A stretch of DNA of 64,000 nt from an uncultured Lachnospiraceae bacterium (GCA_947631625.1 CANRMA010000006.1:1-64000), one strand, 5' to 3'; positions 9,243-18,887 are shown, numbered from the stretch's first letter. Notes: a model not told the origin generated them from the letters alone. Numbers and translations: made by a program.

Positions 9243-10013
9243 ATGTCGATCAGTATTTTTAAAGTTAATTTATATATAAAAATGTTTTATCAGTATTATA
9301 AATCTTATAATGGTTCGAGAAATGCAATATTTTGGACACCTAAAGAGACAGTATTAAACATAATTAATGAGAAAAAATCTTTTATAAGATTTGGTGACGG
9401 TGAGTTTGATATTATTGAAGGTAAATCTATTCATTATCAAGATTATGCAGAGAACTTGGCTTACAAATTAAATCAAATTATTCAAGAATATATCGAAGGT
9501 GAGGAAAAAGTAAACTATATTGTAGGAATGCCAGATATCTTTATTAAATCTACTGGAAGATTTATGATAAGGTCGCGTTTGCTGTTGTCTTGTTGGTCTC
9601 ATACAAGATATTATTTTAATAAGTATTATGATAAAAAAGTACACTATGGAAATACAGGGTTGTTTTCCGTAGGACTTGAAGAATTATATGAACATATTTG
9701 GCAAGATGCACACGTTCATAAAATAGTTTTTGTACATAATAATATAAAATATGCTGAGGAATTTGAACAAAAATATCAAATTAAGACAGCATTTGTCGAA
9801 ATACCGTCTACAAATGCTTTTAAAGATGAAAATAAGATTTTGCATAAAATATTAGAGCTTGTGTTGGATCAAAATGATACAATGGTATTGATATCTGCAG
9901 GACCATGCGGAAAAGTATTAGCATATGATTTGTCAAAAAGAGGAATTTGGTCAATTGACACAGGCCATTGTTGGGATGAACCACTAAATGATTACAGGGA
10001 GATGACTAAATGA
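9243..10013 (+). CDS. GT-D-fold glycosyltransferase (DUF1792-type)
   Basis: A 256-residue protein. The motif FIRFGDGEFDIIEG near residue 45 matches the DGE signature of the DUF1792/GT-D fold first described in streptococcal serine-rich glycoprotein glycosylation, where the acidic residue takes the role of a DXD. The C-terminal ISAGPCGKVLAYDLSKRG and the WDEP near the end fit the same family. It overlaps the next GT2 by 4 bases. Here it is likely one of the sugar transferases of the polysaccharide repeat unit; a role in protein glycosylation cannot be excluded. Confidence 0.78.
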   Translation: MSISIFKVNLYIKMFYQYYKSYNGSRNAIFWTPKETVLNIINEKKSFIRFGDGEFDIIEGKSIHYQDYAENLAYKLNQIIQEYIEGEEKVNYIVGMPDIFIKSTGRFMIRSRLLLSCWSHTRYYFNKYYDKKVHYGNTGLFSVGLEELYEHIWQDAHVHKIVFVHNNIKYAEEFEQKYQIKTAFVEIPSTNAFKDENKILHKILELVLDQNDTMVLISAGPCGKVLAYDLSKRGIWSIDTGHCWDEPLNDYREMTK

Positions 10014-10924
10014 CAAATGTAAAAATAACGGTTTTTACTCCTGTTTATAATAGAGGATATTGTATCAGAAATGTTTATGAATCATTGATAAAGCAGAAGT
10101 TTCAGAATTTTGAATGGTTAGTTATAAATGATGGTTCTAAAGATGATACAGATAAAGTAATACGAGAATGTATTGCAGAAGAAAAAATAAAGATTAATTA
10201 TTATGTAAAAGAAAATGGCGGGCAACATAGAGCATTAAATGATGCAATAGAAAGAGCAAATGGGTTGCTGTTGATGATTGTTGATTCAGACGATGATTTA
10301 ACAGAAAATGCGTTAGAGTTAATTGATTATTATGAAAAAACAATAGCAGACTGTGAAAGGTATGCCGGGGTTGCCGGTTTGCGTGGATATAGAAATGGTC
10401 AGATAATTGGCCAATCATGGCCTAGTTGCAATAATGATTTCATAGATCTTAAAAACACAGATCGGTATAAGAAAAATATGCTATTGGGGGATAAGGCAGA
10501 AGCATATTATTTGAAGGTTTTAAAAAAATATTATCCAATCCCAGAATTTAAGAATGAAAATGATGTTGAAAAAGGTGTACTATGGAATCGAATTTCAAAT
10601 GCCGGTTTTACAATTCGGTGGTTTAATAAAATTATTTATAATTGTGAATATTTATCAGATGGAATGTCAAAAAATATTGATAATAATTATTTGAGAAACT
10701 TCAAAGGATATACTTTTTATATAAAAGAATTTGTAAAATGTGATATAGGAAAATGGAGAAGGATAAAAACATTAATTGTCTATTGTGAACTTGCGCGAAA
10801 AAAGAAATTGAATGCAATTAAATGTGCTAAGTTATTGGAAGAAAATATTTTTTTGATGTTTATTCTGTATATTATAAGTTTCGCGACACCACTACGAAAA
10901 AAAATTAGGAGGCAAGAAATGTGA
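10010..10924 (+). CDS. Glycosyltransferase family 2
   Basis: A 304-residue GT-A enzyme with ITVFTPVYNRGYC at the N-terminus, INDGSKDDT, the ENGGQHRALN loop and the metal-binding DSDDD. The C-terminal 60 residues are basic and hydrophobic and may lie on the membrane. The ATG overlaps the previous stop (ATGA), and the 3' end overlaps the GTG of the next gene. AT-rich like its neighbours. The family includes sugar transferases of unpredictable specificity. Confidence 0.87.
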   Translation: MTNVKITVFTPVYNRGYCIRNVYESLIKQKFQNFEWLVINDGSKDDTDKVIRECIAEEKIKINYYVKENGGQHRALNDAIERANGLLLMIVDSDDDLTENALELIDYYEKTIADCERYAGVAGLRGYRNGQIIGQSWPSCNNDFIDLKNTDRYKKNMLLGDKAEAYYLKVLKKYYPIPEFKNENDVEKGVLWNRISNAGFTIRWFNKIIYNCEYLSDGMSKNIDNNYLRNFKGYTFYIKEFVKCDIGKWRRIKTLIVYCELARKKKLNAIKCAKLLEENIFLMFILYIISFATPLRKKIRRQEM

Positions 10925-12090
10925 ATATTATCTTATTTGCAAATGGTACCAGTGAGAATCACGGATGCGAAGCTATTACGAGATCAACAGTAAAAATGCT
11001 TGAAGATAAATATGATAAAATATATTGTTCTACTACACATTTAGAATATGAAAAGCCATTGCCACTCAATTGTGAGTGGGTAGAATATTCGTATTTTCGA
11101 AAACCTACATTGATGAATAGGGCAGTCTCTAAAGCGGAGAGAGTATTATTTAAGCATAATAAGTTTGCAGAGAGTAAACCGTGGTTGGAAAATATTTTTA
11201 AGGCATATGATGAATGTCAAATAGCAATTTCGGCAGGAGGCGATAATTATTGCAATGGTTCTTATGAATGGCTTTATATGCTACATAGTGAGGCTAAAAA
11301 AAGGGGTTTAAAAACGATTCTATGGGGAGCATCGGTAAACGAAGAAAGCATAACAAATAAAGAGATGCAGAAAGATTTATTGAAGTATGATGTTATTTGT
11401 GCAAGAGAGACCTTGACTTATGATATTGTAAGTAAATTTCATCCGAATGTTAAACTTTATCCCGACCCGGCCTTTATACTCGATATAGAAAACTTACCTT
11501 GGCCTAGTTATGATAATGATGATATACCTAATTTTATTGGATTTAATGCAAGCCCTACCACAATAGCTTGTGAGTCTCAACGCGGAATTCTGCTAGAAAA
11601 TTATTGCATTGCGATAGAATATATTCTTGAAAATACAGATTATCATATAGCTCTAATCCCTCATGTTATTTATCAAAAAAGGTATGGGGATTACGAAGTG
11701 TTAAATAAAATATATGATAAATATAAAAGAACTAATCGTATAATTCTTATTGAAGATAATAACTGTTCTGTACTAAAGGGATATATAAGTAGATGTAAAT
11801 TATTTATAACGGCACGTACTCATGCTTCTATTGCAGCATATTCAACTTGTGTACCTACTATTGTATTGGGATATTCACAAAAGGCAAGGGGAATTGCAAA
11901 AGATCTATTCGGAAGCGAGGAACATTATGTTCTTCCTGTGCAAAAAATTCAAAATAAAACTGCTTTGACGAGAGAAGTTAAATGGCTTATGGATAATGAA
12001 ACCAACATAAGAAATCACCTGCAAGATATAATGCCTGGGTATATTAAACAGTCTTATATGGAAAAAGAAGTTTTAGAAAGTCTAAATTAA
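10921..12090 (+). CDS. Polysaccharide pyruvyltransferase family protein
   Basis: A 389-residue protein of the WcaK/CsaB-type pyruvyltransferase family (PF04230-like). It has the N-terminal NHGCEAITRST, SAGGDNYCNG, the central ILWGASVNEE and the C-terminal TARTHASIAAYSTCVP with the conserved R and H. Members transfer pyruvate from phosphoenolpyruvate to a sugar as a ketal. It starts with GTG behind TTAGGAGGCAAG; the apparent ATG two bases earlier is followed at once by a stop. Pyruvylation would add negative charge to the glycan. Confidence 0.83.
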   Translation: MNIILFANGTSENHGCEAITRSTVKMLEDKYDKIYCSTTHLEYEKPLPLNCEWVEYSYFRKPTLMNRAVSKAERVLFKHNKFAESKPWLENIFKAYDECQIAISAGGDNYCNGSYEWLYMLHSEAKKRGLKTILWGASVNEESITNKEMQKDLLKYDVICARETLTYDIVSKFHPNVKLYPDPAFILDIENLPWPSYDNDDIPNFIGFNASPTTIACESQRGILLENYCIAIEYILENTDYHIALIPHVIYQKRYGDYEVLNKIYDKYKRTNRIILIEDNNCSVLKGYISRCKLFITARTHASIAAYSTCVPTIVLGYSQKARGIAKDLFGSEEHYVLPVQKIQNKTALTREVKWLMDNETNIRNHLQDIMPGYIKQSYMEKEVLESLN

Positions 12091-13628
12091 TGAAGAGAAC
12101 AAGAATAGAAAATAGTAAACGGAATATAGTATTTGGTTTGTTGGGAAGAATTGTTCAATTAGTCTTTAAATTCATTATAAGGACTATAATAATATATTAT
12201 TTGGGTGCAGTTTATTTAGGGCTTGATGGATTATTTTTAAATGTAATAACGATTTTGTCAATAGCTGAGTTAGGAATTGGTAATGCGATTTGTTTTGAGT
12301 TATATAAACCATTCTCAGAGAATAATAATGAAAAAATTGCCGCCTATATGCACTGGTATAAAAGAGTTTATGCTGTTCTTGGATTTATAGTATTAATTAT
12401 GGGGGGTATTTGTGTACCTGTATTGAAGTATATTGTGCAATTTGATAATAGTATTGAAATCAGTTATTATGTTATTTATTTGATGTTTTTATTAAACACT
12501 GTATTTTCATATTGGTTTGGGGCATATTATCAAGTACTTTTTACCGCGGACCAAAGAGATTATGTTGTAAATAATACAAAAAACATATTATACGTTGTTA
12601 TGGCCTTAGCACAGATTATAGTAATTGTGCTTACTAAAAACTATTATTTATACCTTCTTATTATGATAGTTTGTAATATGATTACTAATTTGGCCATCGC
12701 AAGTCTGGCAAAAAGAGAATATCCTGTAATAATAAAAGCAGAAAATTATAATATGCTAGATGCTGCAGAAATAACTTCACTTAAGAAAAATGTTTTTGCA
12801 TTGTCATTGACTAAATTATCTTCTGTGATATATACATCAAGTGACAACATTATAATTTCAGCATTTATTGGAACAATTATGGTAGGATATTATTCTAATT
12901 ATGCGTATATTGTATCAGCCGTCAGTGGCATAATTGCTATTATTTTTAGCAGTTTATTGGCTAGTATAGGAAATGCAAACGCAACGGAAAGTGCAGATAA
13001 AATGCATTTGATATTTAAAAGAATGCTATATATGAATTCAATTATTTATGGGATGTGCTTTGTATTCTTTATGCAACTTTTTCAGGACTTTATTTATTTA
13101 TGGGCAGGAGAAAGCTTTTTATTGGATGATATAACCGTATTCATGATTGGATTATTGTTTTTGCTTCCAGGATTAAATCATACTTGTACATTGTTTAAAG
13201 ATGCATGTGGTCTTTTTTGGGAAACGCGATATAGAACAGTTGCTACTGCGTTTGTTAATATTATTTTGTCGATTTTGTTTGTACCTAAATTTGGACTAAG
13301 TGGCATTTTTGCCGCAACAATTATGGCATATTTTTTGACTGTTTTTATAGTAGATCCACAGCTGATTCAGAGAAAAATACTTAAAACATCGAGTAAAGAA
13401 TTTTATATATGGTATTTGAAAGCAGCTATAACGGCAGTTTTAATCAATTTCATTATTAATAGATTGTTACAAAAAATGCAAGTGACTTCATGGATGGTTT
13501 TTGGATTAAAAGCACTACTGGTTGGTTTGCTAAGTGGATTTTTGTATTATATGATGACATGCAGGACAAAAGAATTCAGTTTTTATAAGGAAATGGTGAA
13601 GAATGGAATCAGAAAAAAAGCAAAGTAA
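12090..13628 (+). CDS. Polysaccharide repeat-unit flippase (Wzx-like, MOP superfamily)
   Basis: A 512-residue protein with 12-14 predicted membrane segments and the polysaccharide biosynthesis transporter layout: N-terminal RNIVFGLLGRIVQLVFKF, an LGAVYLGLDGLF segment, and GMCFVFFM and LLFLLPGLNHT near the middle. It would move the lipid-linked repeat unit to the outer face for polymerisation. The start codon shares one base with the preceding stop (TAATG). The 3' end overlaps the next glycosyltransferase by 26 bases. Confidence 0.88.
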   Translation: MKRTRIENSKRNIVFGLLGRIVQLVFKFIIRTIIIYYLGAVYLGLDGLFLNVITILSIAELGIGNAICFELYKPFSENNNEKIAAYMHWYKRVYAVLGFIVLIMGGICVPVLKYIVQFDNSIEISYYVIYLMFLLNTVFSYWFGAYYQVLFTADQRDYVVNNTKNILYVVMALAQIIVIVLTKNYYLYLLIMIVCNMITNLAIASLAKREYPVIIKAENYNMLDAAEITSLKKNVFALSLTKLSSVIYTSSDNIIISAFIGTIMVGYYSNYAYIVSAVSGIIAIIFSSLLASIGNANATESADKMHLIFKRMLYMNSIIYGMCFVFFMQLFQDFIYLWAGESFLLDDITVFMIGLLFLLPGLNHTCTLFKDACGLFWETRYRTVATAFVNIILSILFVPKFGLSGIFAATIMAYFLTVFIVDPQLIQRKILKTSSKEFYIWYLKAAITAVLINFIINRLLQKMQVTSWMVFGLKALLVGLLSGFLYYMMTCRTKEFSFYKEMVKNGIRKKAK

Positions 13629-14652
13629 GGTTACTTTGATGACGCCTTGTTATAATGGATCTAAGTATTTAGAACAGTGGAAAAATTGTATAGTGGCGCA
13701 AAATTATAGTAATGTAGAGGTTATTTTTATAAATGATGGTTCTACAGATGATTCTGAGCAAGTGGTTTTAAATTATAGAGAAGAAATTGAATATAAGGGG
13801 TATCAGTTTGTATATTTGAAAAAAGACAATGGTGGAGCAGCATCTGCCATCAATCATGCATTAAAATATGCTACAGGTGATTATCTAATGCTTTATGATG
13901 TGGATGATATTATTATGAGAAATGCTATAAAACTAAAAGCAGAGTTTTTGGATAATCACTTGGATTATGGCATGGTACGAAACAATGGGTATTATGTTAG
14001 AAGAAAGAACTTAGGACAGAATTCATACTTATTTGTTACTAAAAATAGTGAAAAGCAAAATGAATATATTTTTGAAGATATAGTATTTGCCAGAACCAAT
14101 AACTGGACAGGTAGTTATATGATACGGTTTACAAATTTGTGGGAAAGTTTGTGTTGTAAAGAGATTTACATTTCACCATGGGGTCAAAATATGCAATTAA
14201 TGATGCCGGTATCGTATTTTTTTAAAACAGGCTTCATTGACATCCCGTTAATGCGATATGTTGAGCATGGAAGCAGTGTATCAAGATCACAAAATTTTCA
14301 GCGTCAATTAGAATTGTTTGATGGTTACAAAGAAAATAGAGTTGAAATTATTAGACGAATGAGTATACCTGAAGATAAAAAAGAAACATATTATAATCAG
14401 CTTGATATTATGTATTTGCATACAAAATTGGAATGTGCATCACAGCATACACAGAAAGATATGATGAATCAATTTTATCAGGAACTTGCTAGTACTCATT
14501 CTTTGACTATAAAAGATAGGTTAAATTATTTTTTTGGAAAAACTAAGTGGACTTCGGCAGCATATCAGAGATTTAAATTTGTATGTAAGATGACAATGTG
14601 CGTTTATCATAAAATCGGAGGTAAGCTATTGCGACATGACAAATTGTATTAA
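13603..14652 (+). CDS. Glycosyltransferase family 2
   Basis: A 349-residue GT-A protein with VTLMTPCYNGSKYLE, INDGSTDDS, the KDNGGAASAIN loop and DVDD in the DXD position. The C-terminal 100 residues are specific to the protein and not recognised. It overlaps the flippase by 26 bases and the following iron-sulfur gene by 17, consistent with one long transcript. GAAATGGTGAAG provides a weak ribosome site. Specificity is unknown. Confidence 0.86.
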   Translation: MESEKKQSKVTLMTPCYNGSKYLEQWKNCIVAQNYSNVEVIFINDGSTDDSEQVVLNYREEIEYKGYQFVYLKKDNGGAASAINHALKYATGDYLMLYDVDDIIMRNAIKLKAEFLDNHLDYGMVRNNGYYVRRKNLGQNSYLFVTKNSEKQNEYIFEDIVFARTNNWTGSYMIRFTNLWESLCCKEIYISPWGQNMQLMMPVSYFFKTGFIDIPLMRYVEHGSSVSRSQNFQRQLELFDGYKENRVEIIRRMSIPEDKKETYYNQLDIMYLHTKLECASQHTQKDMMNQFYQELASTHSLTIKDRLNYFFGKTKWTSAAYQRFKFVCKMTMCVYHKIGGKLLRHDKLY

Positions 14653-15808
14653 TTCAGAGCTACAAGAAAAAGATTGCTGCGGTTGTGAAGCTTGTGTTAA
14701 CAGATGTCCAAGGCAGTGTATCAAGATGGAAAAAAACTCAAATGGGTTTTATTACCCTACAGTAGACGAAAATTTATGTATTAGTTGTGGACTGTGCGTC
14801 AATGCATGTCCTATACTGACTATGCCGAAGAAAAATAAAATAATTAAGCTTTTTGGTGGATATTGTAGGAGTAATAGTATTGTCGAAAAAAGTTCTTCCG
14901 GTGGAGCATTCTACTGTATTGCTTCCAATATAATTAATATGGGTGGAAAAGTTTGTGGAGTAGTTATTGGACAAAACTATCATGTACATCATATTATAAT
15001 TAATTCTATTAATGAACTGCCAGAACTGTTTGGTTCAAAGTACGTTCAGAGTGAAATTGGGACGGTTTATCAGATAATTAAAGACCAACTTGTAAAGAAT
15101 ATACCTGTTTTATTTACAGGATGCCCATGTCAGGTAGCAGGTTTAAAAAGTTTTTTAGGGATAAGTTATGAAAATTTATATACTGTAGAGTTTATTTGTC
15201 ATGGAGTACCATCGCCAGGAGTGTGGGAAGATTATATACATGATAAAGAGAGAAAGTTAAATAGTGAGATAGTAAATTTGAATTTTCGTTCAAAGTCTAG
15301 GTATGGATGGCGTAATTTTGAATTTTATTTTGAGGATAAGAACAGTAATCAATATTACTTTAATATAAGGGAAGATTTATTTTTAAATGGTTTCTTAGAA
15401 AATTTATATCTTAGACCTTGTTGCTATGAATGTCGTTTTAAAGGAATGGAATCATCTGCAGATATCTCAATAGCAGATTTCTGGGGAAGTGAAAAGTTTG
15501 CATCTGATTTTGCAATTGATCAGGAATTAGGTCTTTCTCTTGTGACAATTTTTACTGAAGCTGGCCTTCGTCTATTTCACAAATGTAAACAAGATTTTAT
15601 CTAAGTAGAAGTAAAAGATGAAAATGCATATTCCTCTAATCTTGCTTCAATAAAATCTTCTGCACGTAATAGAAATACAAGTAGGTTTTATATATATAGA
15701 AGGAAATATGGGACAGAGAAAGCATTGATAAAATATGCTGCTTATACAAGAAGAAAAAAGCTATTAAATAAATTAAAATGGAAATGGCAGTCCATAATTA
15801 GTAAATGA
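14636..15808 (+). pseudogene. F420-dehydrogenase/hydrogenase beta-subunit-like iron-sulfur protein, interrupted by an in-frame TAA
   Basis: The readable part (14636-15604, 322 residues) has two ferredoxin-type clusters near the N-terminus, CCGCEACVNRCP and CISCGLCVNACP, then the CoF420-hydrogenase/dehydrogenase beta C-terminal domain (KSSSGGAFYCIA, FTGCPCQVAGLKSFL, EFICHGVPSPGVW, CRFKGMESSADISIADFWG). A TAA at 15602-15604 stops it, but the same frame stays open for another 67 codons and ends at 15806-15808. The continuation (VEVKDENAYSSNLA, then a basic tail) reads like the normal C-terminus. Without the stop the protein would be 390 residues, about the usual length. Such proteins are commonly encoded beside pyruvyltransferase-family genes in capsule loci; the reaction is not established. 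Either a recent nonsense mutation or a truncated but active protein. Confidence 0.8.
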
Positions 15809-15937
15809 AATTAGAAATGGCATAATCATTTTTTATAAATACTTGAGCAAATTTGTTAATGAAAGCTAGATGTTTAAGAGTTATATCAGCTTAAGGCATA
15901 TATATAAGCAGGTATGATTAAAGTGTAGAAATATATG
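15809..15937. other. AT-rich intergenic gap at the end of the polysaccharide locus
   Basis: No gene and no clear terminator are visible. It marks the right-hand end of the AT-rich block and the start of the duplicated region read on the minus strand. Confidence 0.4.
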
Positions 15938-16628
15938 CTAATTTTCTTCATCTAGCGTGTTGCTTGATTCAAATGCAATATTGTTCTGTATAAGAAGTTG
16001 TTTCAATTGATTGACTTGTTTGGTCAAAAGATTATTGGAGGAAGTTAATTGCTCGTTGGATGAAGCGAGTTTTTCAATATCTGCCTCCAATTCATCAATC
16101 TGCGGCAGATAATACTCGGCGTCCTGACGCCTGATCTCCTCCGAGCTTGTACCAAATAAATTTAAAACGCCTTCACAAATCATAAGTGATTCTCCTTTCC
16201 TGCTTTTATTTGCTCCTGTCACCTGGTTGATGTATTTTATGTAATCTTCTTCCTTCTGATGTTCGTTAAAATCTTTGCTAAGCCTATTTATCAGTATTTC
16301 GTCCGTCAGTTCATCGGTCAGGCAGCGAAGATACAGATAGTCTTCAGGCGGCAGTTCTTTTGTTACTATAAGCTGTGTATATATGAAACCGTTTTTAACA
16401 ATGTATATTCCGTCTGAAAGCTTTTCTACAGGAGTGTCGGCTTCTTTTATCAGATGATTTATCAGTTTCTTGGGATAGTGGTAACTCAGCAGTGTAACCG
16501 TGGCATCTATGGTCGAATACTGCTTTTTGTCTTTTCTGCCGGCCTGTTCTATATAAAGCAGGGCATAGGCGGTTGATTTAATATATGCGTTAATGCCTGC
16601 GGCAGAACCGATGCCTTTTACTTCAAAT
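15938..16628 (-). pseudogene. 5'-truncated tandem copy of the PD-(D/E)XK-like gene at 16646-17752
   Basis: On the minus strand this copy matches residues from FEVKG to the stop of its neighbour at high identity over about 690 bases. Homology begins abruptly at about 16628. Reading upstream from there the frame passes through a short unrelated sequence and hits the stop codon of the intact copy, so the copy has no start of its own except internal codons (for example GTG at 16222, which would give 94 residues). It lacks the first half of the domain, including the conserved Asp. Its coiled-coil tail is 14 residues shorter. It is probably not expressed as a functional protein, but the C-terminal piece could be made. 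Confidence 0.75.
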
Positions 16629-16645
16629 TGTATTAACGTATAATG

Positions 16646-17752
16646 CTAATTTTCTTCATCTAATGCACCATCCAGTTCAAATGCAATATTATTCTGTATA
16701 AGAAGTTGTTTCAATTGATTGACTTGTTTAGTCAAAAGATTATTGGAGGAAATTAATTGTTTGTTGGATGATGTTAATTTCTTATTGGATGAGTTTAGTT
16801 GTTTATTGGACAAAGCCAGTTTTTTGTTATCTGCCTTCAATTCATCAATCTGCGGCAGATAATACTCAGCTTCTTTGCGCCTGATCTCCTCCGAGCTTGT
16901 ACCAAATAAATTTAAAACGCCTTCACAAATCATAAGTGAGTCTCCTTTCCTGCTTTTATTTACTCCTGTCACCTGGTTGATGTATTTTATGTAATCTTCT
17001 TCCCTCTGATGTTCGTTAAAATCTTTACTAAGCCTATTTATCAGTATTTCGTCCGTCAGATCATCGGTCAGGCAGCGAAGATACAGATAGTCTTCAGGCG
17101 GCAGTTCTTTGGTTACTATAAGCTGTGTATATATGAAACCGTTTTTAACAATGTATATTCCGTCTGAAAGTTTTTCTATGGGAGTGTCGGCATCTTTTAT
17201 CAGATGATTTATCAGTTTCTTGGGATAGTGATAACTCAGCAGTGTAACAGTGGCATCCATGGTCGAATACTGCTTTTTGTCTTTTCTGCCGGCCTGTTCT
17301 ATATAAAGCAGGGCATAGGCGGTTGCTTTAATATATGCGTTAATGCCTGCGGCAGAACCGATGCCTTTTACTTCAAATATATTGAACTTCTTAAAATTCT
17401 TCGCAATAGTTTTTAAAATAGGCCGTTCTGTAAGTTTTTTGATTATGACCAGATCGAGACGGTAGTAGTTTTTCCCTATTACATACTCTGTCTGGAAATT
17501 CAACAGATCGGCGTAATCGCGCAGGTCGATCTTCAGAGCGCAGACGGCCGCTTCATGCCAGTTGGTTTTGTGCTTTTTAATTTTAGTTTTAGCTTCGGTA
17601 TTTATATTGGCTTTTGTATTTATTTTCGACTTATCATTTATTTTGGCTTTGGTGTTTTTTATGGCTTTGATATTTTTTGAAGCCATAGAGTTTACCTTAG
17701 TTGTTTCGGCATTATTCGGAGAACCCGAAGATGCGGTGCTTGATCTTTTCAT
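16646..17752 (-). CDS. PD-(D/E)XK-nuclease-like protein with a coiled-coil tail
   Basis: A 368-residue protein. Residues 20-62 are a low-complexity Lys/Asn/Thr-rich linker with repeated INTKAN-like units. The folded part starts at WHEAAVCALKIDLRDYADLL and includes RLDLVIIKK (Asp at 100) and IFEVKG (Glu 127, Lys 129), the D...ExK arrangement of PD-(D/E)XK endonuclease-like families seen in many Lachnospiraceae proteins. The C-terminal 80 residues contain GVLNLFGTSSEEIRR and a Ser/Asn-rich heptad coiled coil (SNKQL/SNKKL repeats). AAGAAAGG precedes the ATG. Relationship to the Rpn/transposase-like nuclease group is inferred; activity is unproven. A truncated copy follows immediately. Confidence 0.6.
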   Translation of the reverse strand: MKRSSTASSGSPNNAETTKVNSMASKNIKAIKNTKAKINDKSKINTKANINTEAKTKIKKHKTNWHEAAVCALKIDLRDYADLLNFQTEYVIGKNYYRLDLVIIKKLTERPILKTIAKNFKKFNIFEVKGIGSAAGINAYIKATAYALLYIEQAGRKDKKQYSTMDATVTLLSYHYPKKLINHLIKDADTPIEKLSDGIYIVKNGFIYTQLIVTKELPPEDYLYLRCLTDDLTDEILINRLSKDFNEHQREEDYIKYINQVTGVNKSRKGDSLMICEGVLNLFGTSSEEIRRKEAEYYLPQIDELKADNKKLALSNKQLNSSNKKLTSSNKQLISSNNLLTKQVNQLKQLLIQNNIAFELDGALDEEN

Positions 17753-18287
17753 AGATGTGTGCCTTTCTTATTCACAGATGATCAATAGATTAATAGAAGT
17801 GATTAAAATATTTATGTTGTTGATCGTATTAAGCAGTCGCATAGCCGCAGTGAGCCACTCTGCAAATGCATATCGAATGCATATAAAAATAAATCTCAAA
17901 TATATACATAAATAAATATTAATTCATATGATAGGAAAATACAAATGTTTTCATATACCGTATATGTAGAAAAAAATATGCGAAATAACGTTAATTTTAA
18001 ATATCTAAACAATATATAGAAAAATAATGAAGTAATATTCAGATTCCATACCATATGTTGTATTGTGCAATATTTTTATCATCTGAAAAGCATAAGCGTT
18101 TATAAGGAATGAAATTTACAGATATGGAAACAGTGTTGTAAACTGTTTGATACTTCGATATAATAATTTGTTTATCATAAAGATACCATATTAAGCTGTC
18201 TCAAACAGAAATATCTCTGGAAAACTCCTTGCTTACAACATAATATGGCAGGGAGGAAGCGGAGGCTAAGCATTAGAAATACAGTAT
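17753..18287. other. AT-rich non-coding region between decaying genes
   Basis: No gene is supported; the plus-strand open frame running into it from about 17562 is antisense to the gene at 16646-17752. The left side must hold the promoter for that minus-strand gene. A GGGAGG near 18252 lies well before the remnant at 18288. Confidence 0.4.
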
Positions 18288-18645
18288 ATGAAAAACACTA
18301 CGATTAGTAATCCATATATAACAGTCCAAGACAAACGCATACTTGATTTTAACAGGATAGTGGAAGAGGTCAGGCAGTCGGAAGAATGGGAGGACGTCAG
18401 TATGAATATTTATGAGATGGGAATAGAGCGCGGTAAGACCGAGGGAATTGAAGAAGGCATAGCAGCAGGCATAAAAAGGCATTAAGAAGGGAGAAAGGTC
18501 CGGGCGAGAGAAGGGCAGCGCCGAAACTCTTATCAGAGATGTAAATGCCTTAATGGAAAATCTTGATCTGGATTTGCGAAAGGCTTGCGCAAGCCTTAGT
18601 ATAAGCGTTGAAAGATATCAAAATGCAAAGAAGAAACTGAATTAA
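18288..18645 (+). pseudogene. Frameshifted remnant of a nuclease/transposase-like protein C-terminus
   Basis: From 18288 the frame gives 65 residues with QSEEWEDVSMNIYEMGIERGK and a Gly/Ile/Glu repeat (EGIEEGIAAGIK), typical of the C-terminal tail of Rpn/PD-(D/E)XK transposase-like proteins. It then stops after a run of five A at 18473-18477. With one A fewer the frame would continue as GIKGIKKGERSGREKG, then SAETLIRDVNALMENLDLD, and end at 18643-18645. So the gene carries a one-base insertion in a homopolymer and also lacks the catalytic N-terminal part. Confidence 0.65.
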
Positions 18646-18858
18646 TAATATACCATGATAAACGCATATGTATATAGAAGTTGAGACGTATAGATAATCT
18701 GTGCAGACGTATAGATAATCTATGCGTCTTAATTTTTTTGCAAAAGAGGTAAACGAGGCTGAACATCCATAATGAAGCCGACTTACATCAGTCTGTGAAA
18801 CGAGGACAATATAAAAACTTCAAAAACTTCAAAAATTTTAAAAAATCATTCTTTTCAC

Positions 18859-18887
18859 TTGCAATATGTGATATTTTATTATAAAAT
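18859..18887 (+). promoter_or_regulatory. Predicted sigma-A promoter of the dcw cluster
   Basis: TTGCAA (18859-18864) and TAAAAT (18882-18887) are separated by 17 bases. The MraZ boxes start 7 bases further on, so a bound repressor would block this promoter. Confidence 0.55.

Noticed and set aside
17562..17915. 117-residue hydrophobic plus-strand open frame
   Set aside because: It is the complement of the Lys/Asn/Thr-rich linker of the minus-strand nuclease-like gene; hydrophobicity is a by-product of that repeat.
15938..18645. Insertion sequence or integrated phage
   Set aside because: No transposase of a known IS family, integrase, terminal inverted repeats or target duplication was found; only nuclease-like relics are present.
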